This document shows positions 58,791 through 64,000 of a stretch of DNA of 64,000 nucleotides, piece after piece. The notes beneath the pieces are model-generated. The model worked only from the letters and a program-made list of their open reading frames with translations. It was not told the origin of the DNA and ran no database searches. The translations under genes were made by a program, and so were the position numbers. The DNA comes from Chelydra serpentina (taxonomy: Eukaryota > Chordata > Testudines > Chelydridae), in NCBI GenBank assembly GCA_037349315.1, contig JBAIAC010000007.1:46394001-46458000 (forward strand), in the 5' to 3' direction. The first letter of the stretch is position 1. Each line of letters starts with the position of its first letter.

Positions 58791-60522
58791 ACATTGTTAA
58801 TTAAGGTTTAAGTCTAAATTAATTTGTCAGGCCTCAGAATTCAATAATATGATATTGTACAGCTTCACAGGGCTGTACACCCTTAACCAATACAAGAGCT
58901 TTTGGTAGGTGGAAAACTTGTGAAATCTCAATGTATGACTAAAGTAAAAATTAGTACTGATGGGGCTAACAGAGGGATAAATGACTAGAAAGGGGAATTC
59001 TATCTGCATTTCAGTGCATCTTTACCTTCATGCAACCACCATTTTCCCTATAATAAGTAAAATACCTCATATTGAAAAATAGACACACACCCCCACACCG
59101 GTACTTTAATTGAGCGGTCACATTTCTTTAAACATGGGAATAGATCAAACAATCCTTTGGTTGAAATTAGAAGATGATTATTAATAATATCTAGGAAAGC
59201 TACAGTGTGGAACAAAATAAGCTGCATCTATGCTTTACCAGGTGGTAAAGTACTGTAAATCAGAACCATTGGGTTCTTGCCTAGTAAACACTTTTCTAAT
59301 TTTCTTAACATTTCTATGCCTATTAGCAATGCAGAAATAAGGCAGATTGTTTGCTGCCTGTTAGGCAGACAGGTATGGAAATGTTCTTTGCTTGGATATG
59401 CAACTGGCTATAGTATCCGTTTTGAATAATAATATAAAACCTTGGTACTTAAGTAATTTGTTCAGAAGCTTAACAGAGCATGTATGAAATATTATGTTGT
59501 GAGGTAAAATTTTCACTTCTGTTTGCAGCCTTCTTTTTTCCTCCTGCAGCATCTCACTCTCTCAAACCTCCAATGTTCTATACTTTAAAAACTGCTCCAA
59601 ATATCACTACCAAAACATAAACTCAGATTTCCATTAATATGAGAATTACCAAATCTCTATGACTTCCTATTCATTTAGCATTAGTTCAATGCATTCCGGT
59701 CTGAAATCGCACAGATAAGAATGCTCTAAGTCCTTCACCGAGGCATTACATATTCTGCCTCCCATCAGTTATGAATGCAAGGATTTTTAGTATCAACAAA
59801 TTAAAACAAATGTCATGCAGCTGTCTTGCCTAACAGCCTTGTTCGACAGAGAGCCAAGCAAGCTCACTTCAGCTGAAATAAACTCCATAAGATTAGCAGT
59901 TTCAGACATGCAAACAGGCTGAAAAGGCAACTAAATATTGAACCATTCTTTCACACTCTTGTGACAAAGTTCCATGTCTAATGATGCCGGCAGATATTTG
60001 TTTCTGCTAGAATACAAGGAATGAATGTAACTCACCTAATTCTAGCCAAAGGAATCTGTATTTATTTTTGCACTAAAACCAAGAGCTGGTGAATCTGTCT
60101 CAGCTTTGAGTAGTGAATTTATTCCCTTTTTCATATTAAAAGAGGTGCAATACAACTATACTGTGACTGAGGCCCAACTTTTGAACCTGCCTGTTCATAC
60201 TGTTACATGCTATTTAGACACGTATTAAAGATTAAACTCTTCAATATTCCAGCTCTAATGATCATATTCTACTCTGTTCTGTGTTAGACTATGCTGTGTT
60301 GTAATCACTCATGTCTAGATTTGTGCTCTTTGTGGCAGGAACTATTTACTTGTTTGATACAGTTACCTACTATACATCATCACGTATGCTCATGATGATA
60401 CAACATTATCAATTTGTCCATGAATGGTGAGCAAGTAGCTTGCTTAACCTTTGAGAGAGAGCAATACCAACAGCTGCATTCTCCAAACTGAAATTTTGCA
60501 AGTGGAACTTTGTGTGGAGCTT
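58791..60522. other. No gene recognised
   Basis: Noncoding AT-rich DNA; nothing supported. Confidence 0.5.
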
Positions 60523-60600
60523 AGAGTATGGGAGTGAAAATGCTTCACTTCTATTCCTAGCACCGCCACTGACATCCTGAGTGACCTTGGACAAGGCTAA
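60523..60600 (+). mobile_element. MIR-like SINE, left half of a split copy
   Basis: CTTCTATTCCTAGCACCGCC then GAGTGACCTTGGACAAGGC corresponds to the middle of MIR. The continuation appears 2.3 kb away at 62880-63015, so the copy was split by later insertions. Confidence 0.6.
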
Positions 60601-60636
60601 AATTGTCAAGGTTAAGCATCTAAAGTTAGGTTCTTA

Positions 60637-61241
60637 GGGTATGTCTACACAGCCCTCAGCAGCAAGCCTCCTAGCCTGGGTTGACAGACTTGGGTATGTC
60701 TACACAGCAAAAAAACAAAAGCAAAACTAAACAAACACCACATCAGCAAGGCTCAGCGCCCTGGTCAGCTGATTCATGTTCACACTGTGGCATTAAAAAT
60801 GCCAGTGTAGATGTTTGGGATCAGGCTGGAGCCAGGGATTTGAGACCCTCCCCTGTCACTGGGTTTCAGAGCCTGGGCTCCAGATCAGGCTTAATGTCCA
60901 AACTGCTAATTTTAGCCCCAGAGTATGACCGCCGTGAACGCGAGTCCGTTGGCCCAGGCTCTGAGAATTGCTGGTGCGGGTCTTTTTTTGTTTGCCATGT
61001 AGCTGTTCCCTTGGGTTCATGGGGCTCGCACTACCATGCTAAAAATAGCTGTGTAGACATTGTGGCACCGGCTCTGAAGCCTAGAGAAGGGGTTTGGCTT
61101 CAAAGCCTGAGCTCCAGCCTGAGCTGCAACTTCAAAGCACTGTTCACACAGCTATTTTTAGAGTGCCATTGTGAGTCCTACAAGCCCTAGTCTCTTGACC
61201 CAGTTGGAAGGCTGGCTGTGATGAGTTGTGTAGACCTACCC
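60637..61241. mobile_element. Harbinger-type nonautonomous element with nested copy
   Basis: Outer ends GGGTATGTCTACAC and GTGTAGACCTACCC are inverted, flanked by TTA at 60634-60636 and 61242-61244, the 3-bp TWA duplication of PIF/Harbinger. Inside, a second terminus GGGTATGTCTACACAGC starts at 60692 and a decayed partner ends near 61010 (ATGTAGCTGTTCCC), so a related element apparently lies within. No intact coding region; the 169-codon frame crossing it is fortuitous. Confidence 0.7.
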
Positions 61242-61244
61242 TTA

Positions 61245-62786
61245 GGGTAAAATTTTCAAAAGGACCTGACAGGGTCCACAAACAGACCCGGGCATGCAGT
61301 GCTGACCATCACAGCACCTTACATTTAGGTGCCTAGAAAATTACAGGAACAACATTATGGTTCACAGAGACTGAGTTAGGTAGCTAGGCTGCCCGTAGAA
61401 TGAGTGAAGAGAGATAGGCACCTAAAAGAGAGAGGCACCTGTAATCCACAAAAGCCAGCAGACTAGGGGTGGAGCCACCTTAGCTAGCCAATGGTAGATA
61501 CCAACCAGAAGGGTGTATCCTAACCCCCATTCTCTCTCAGAGTTAAGCGCCTAAATCTGGGCTTCAAATAGGAGTCTATATCTTCTTAGCAATCCACAAA
61601 CAAGAACCAGCCACCTGAAGTCAGATGCATTTGGACGTATAAGGCATTTCCTGCAGCAATGAGTTTTGCACCTGCCTTACTACACACAAAACAAAGGGTG
61701 GGGGAGGAGAAGGAGGAGACCTTATATTTTTTATGCTAGTGGTTAGAGCCCTCACCTGGGATGTGGGAGATCCAGGTTCAATTCCCCTCTCTCTGGCAGA
61801 GGGAGAGAAAAGATTTGAAGATGGGCCTCCCACCTCTTAGGTGAGTGCTCTGGCCACAGAGCTGTGGGATATTCTGATGTGGGGTAAATCCCTCAATCTC
61901 TCCTGTTGAAGCTGTTCCACTGTGGATAAATATCTCAGTTGTCAATGGGCCAGAGAGAAAGAGCCAGCGAGAATGGTTCTGCAGTCCAGTGGTAGGAGGT
62001 GGGAGACCCTGGGTCCAGTCCTGCAGTCCCAATCACTCTTTCATTATTTATCCACAGTGGAACAGCTTCAACTGAAGAGACTGAGGAGACCTGCCCCATC
62101 CCAATCATGATATCCCAGTGGTTAGAGCACTCTCCTGAGAGGTAGGAGACCCCTGTTCACATCCCTTCTCCCTCTCTGGCAGAGAGGAGGGAATTGAGCC
62201 TGGGTCTCCTATGTTGCGGGTGAGTGCTCTAACCACTGGGCTAAAAGTTGTACGGTTGGTGGCAGCGGCAGCAGCTCCTCCTCCTTCAGGCTGGATGTGG
62301 CTCAAAAGCCACCTACCGGATCGCTGCCACCCGCCCCCACCCCTGCCCCGATAACTGAGGTGGACAAGAGCCTTATCTTTCCTTGGTTCTGAGCTTCAGC
62401 AGCAGTTGGGCATGTAGAGTGAGGCAGCAGCATGCATGCCCTGGGGTCTAAAACTTAGGTACCTAGAGAGCTGTTACAGAGAAAAGTTCGGCACCAAGTG
62501 AGTTTAGGCTCTACAGGGTTAGGCAGCAGCCAAGCAGGAAATTTGTGGATTTCAGTGGTACCACACATGGGGATGTAGATGCCTAAGTTGCTTCATGGAT
62601 CACACCCTAAATGACCTAGGAGCCTTAGTCCCATTTTCAAAAGAGACTTAGGAGCCTGAGTGCCTAAATCACTTGGGCCCCGATCCTCAAAAGTATTTAG
62701 TCTCCTAACTCCCATTGATTTTATTGGGAGTTAGGTGCCTAAATCCTTTGAGGTTCTGGGCCTTAGGTCCTTTGAAAATTTTACCC
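61245..62786. mobile_element. Large nonautonomous DNA transposon, GGGTAAAATTTTC ends
   Basis: The left end GGGTAAAATTTTCAAAAGG is inverted relative to CCTTTGAAAATTTTACCC on the right. TTA flanks both (61242-61244 and 62787-62789). The left TTA is shared with the neighbouring element at 60637-61241, so the two abut. The interior has several tRNA-like segments, a perfect 28-bp inverted repeat (61905-61932 with 62045-62072) and subterminal blocks of AGGAGCCT/TAGGTGCC words. No transposase was found. Confidence 0.75.
61738..62245. repeat. Three tRNA-like modules, one inverted
   Basis: Modules: 61738-61810 on + (TAGTGGTTAGAGCCCTCACC, later GGTTCAATTCCCC, a B-box match); 62111-62178 on + (CAGTGGTTAGAGCACTCTCC); and 62165-62242 on - (complement of GGGTGAGTGCTCTAACCACT). 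The second and third form an inverted pair with CTCTCTGGCAGAGAGG at the centre. They look like MIR-type or tRNA-type SINE heads captured by the DNA transposon. Confidence 0.6.
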
Positions 62787-62879
62787 TTAATCTAAACTAA
62801 AATCTAGGCACCCAGAATAATCTGATTTGAGAGGTTAAATGTGAATTTAGATGCTTAACGTTAGGCACCTAAGCTTGAA

Positions 62880-63015
62880 CATGTTGGCCTCACACTCTTT
62901 TTGCCACAATTTACTCACCTGTAACATGGTGATATTACTATCTACCTATATTGCAGGCCCTCAGTGTGCTTTCCTGTATTTGGAAATCAGAAGTGCTATA
63001 TAAGGACAAAGGAGT
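62880..63015 (+). mobile_element. MIR-like SINE, right half of a split copy
   Basis: CACAATTTACTCACCTGTAA, ATGGTGATATTACTATCTAC and GTGCTATATAAGGAC match the 3' half of a MIR-like SINE. Together with 60523-60600 they make one continuous copy if the intervening transposons are removed. Confidence 0.6.
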
Positions 63016-63814
63016 ATAACAAAGTTATTTATTTCAGTCATTTCGTATGAATGGTTATTCCCAGCAATACAAGTGGCTGCCATGTAACAACTGTCTCATG
63101 ATTTTAAATAGCTCATACAGTATGAGTTATTCATTATGATAAAGTAGCTGAAGAGGTTAACGTTGTAGCCTATCTTCTTTTTGCAAACTACTAAGAAGGC
63201 TTATAAAGTATTCCATTATCCTGCAATTCAAGATGCAAATTCTTGAGCTTTACAGAATTCATTTTAAATATTTTTTTTTTTTGGTAAAGAAAATATGCTC
63301 ATGTTTCTGCTGTTCCATCGAGGGAAGGCATTAAAGCAGCAACTCTGAGTTTTTCTGTTCTGTGCAGATGTCCAATTGTGTTTTAGACAAATCTCTAAAT
63401 GTTGTAAATGAGAAGTGGCATCTCAGCTGTGTACCCTGGTGCAATATTTTAAAGGAAAACTAAATAAATGGGGCATTTTTGTGGCAGTTGTACTAAAGTA
63501 AAATTGTTGTTTAGATGTATTCCAGCTTTCATCACCATGATGGGCAGCTCCTTGTCTGGCAAGTCCATATTTCCTGTCCAGTTCCCAAGAATGGTCACAT
63601 TTTAAATGTTTACATATCACTGTTCATTTGTTCATCCAAAAGCATTTGTTAATCCAAAAGCATTCTTCATTCTGCCACGTAAATCAAGCTCAATGTTTTT
63701 CTCCTCAGCCTGGAAAGGACTGTGAGGGCTATAGAAGAGGCATCAAGACATTATGGAAGATATGCTTTAAACAAACAAAACCACACCACAGTAACTGTTT
63801 GAAACTCAATGGCC
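63016..63814. other. No gene recognised
   Basis: Noncoding AT-rich sequence; T run near 63271-63281. Confidence 0.5.
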
Positions 63815-63870
63815 AGTGATATACAGGAGATCAGACTAATGATCTCTTCTGGCCTTAAACTCTATCATGC
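63815..63870 (+). mobile_element. Old CR1/SINE-type 3' tail
   Basis: TATACAGGAGATCAGACTAA then TGATCTCTTCTGGCC then TTAAACTCTATCATG. This is the layout of older CR1-type 3' ends (TCAGACTAGATGA...TTCTGGCCTTAAA). Only the tail remains. Confidence 0.6.
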
Positions 63871-64000
63871 TGAGGGCTCCATTCAGGAAAGCACTTATAC
63901 ACATGCATAAAACGTCCCTATTCAGGACAAAAGTAAGACTTAAGAACAGGCTTAAATGCTGTCCTAAATAGGGATGCTTTCCTCCATACGGTCGTCAATC

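Noticed and set aside
60681..61190. 169-codon open frame on +
   Set aside because: It crosses two nested MITEs and their boundaries, so it cannot be an ancestral gene.
61738..61810. Possible tRNA gene
   Set aside because: Box-like words are present, but the arms do not form a complete cloverleaf and the module is repeated within a transposon.
1..64000. CRISPR arrays, bacterial operons, riboswitches
   Set aside because: The sequence is vertebrate and repeat-derived. No regularly spaced direct repeats with unique spacers and no bacterial gene organisation were seen.
1..64000. Host protein-coding exons
   Set aside because: I found no recognisable conserved protein segment with flanking splice signals. 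Small exons could escape inspection by eye, so absence is not proven.

Overview
This window looks like nuclear DNA from a turtle (order Testudines). It is AT-rich vertebrate sequence with no operons and no open host gene. The strongest taxonomic clue is the pairing of young CR1 LINEs with a tRNA-headed SINE whose 3' end is the CR1 3' end (TTGGACTAGATGACC ... ATTCTATG octamers). That pairing is known from cryptodiran turtles. GTGTAGAC-type Harbinger-like MITEs and the GTAGCCGTGTTAGTCT repeat tail point the same way. I recognise no host exon, tRNA gene or rRNA gene. The window is probably intergenic or intronic.

Layout. 1-8 kb: mostly unique sequence, with a hAT-like end plus hairpin MITE near 2.4 kb and an old minus-strand CR1 (3.8-6.0 kb) split by an 830-bp LTR-like insertion. 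7.7-8.2 kb: 3' end of a Penelope-like element. 11.8-18.8 kb: a repeat cluster holding a short MITE, a 1.2-kb hAT-type element with a perfect 8-bp target duplication, a tRNA SINE, a 5'-truncated CR1, and a decayed Harbinger element with a DNA-binding-partner remnant on + and a transposase remnant on -. 18.8-27 kb: MIR-like SINEs, CR1 tails and a Penelope GIY-YIG remnant. 27.4-27.9 kb: a mariner/Tigger-like element carrying a tiny palindromic insertion with a 15-bp target duplication. 28.4-29.4 kb: a long retroelement-like repeat. 32.6-35.1 kb: a SINE and two neighbouring MITEs.

38.6-43.3 kb holds the main object, an apparently full-length CR1 LINE of about 4.7 kb. It has a duplicated 5'-UTR block, an intact ORF1 (zinc-ribbon-like, coiled-coil and SGNH/esterase domains) and an ORF2 (APE endonuclease plus reverse transcriptase) broken by a single visible TAG stop. 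A 3' hairpin and octamer tail complete it. Two younger-looking truncated relatives lie at 14.8-16.1 and 55.0-55.8 kb.

44-63 kb is sparse sequence with MITEs, a degenerate ~126-bp tandem repeat, a GC-rich hAT-type MITE built of palindromic ~100-bp units (57.3-57.8 kb), and a deep nest of DNA transposons inside a split MIR (60.5-63.0 kb).

The coding content is therefore entirely mobile-element machinery. The autonomous parts are CR1 ORF1/ORF2, Harbinger transposase with partner, and Penelope GIY-YIG endonuclease. The parasitic parts are the tRNA SINE sharing the CR1 tail and the MITEs sharing Harbinger-like or hAT-like ends. Family names rest on motif recognition by eye, not on a database search.
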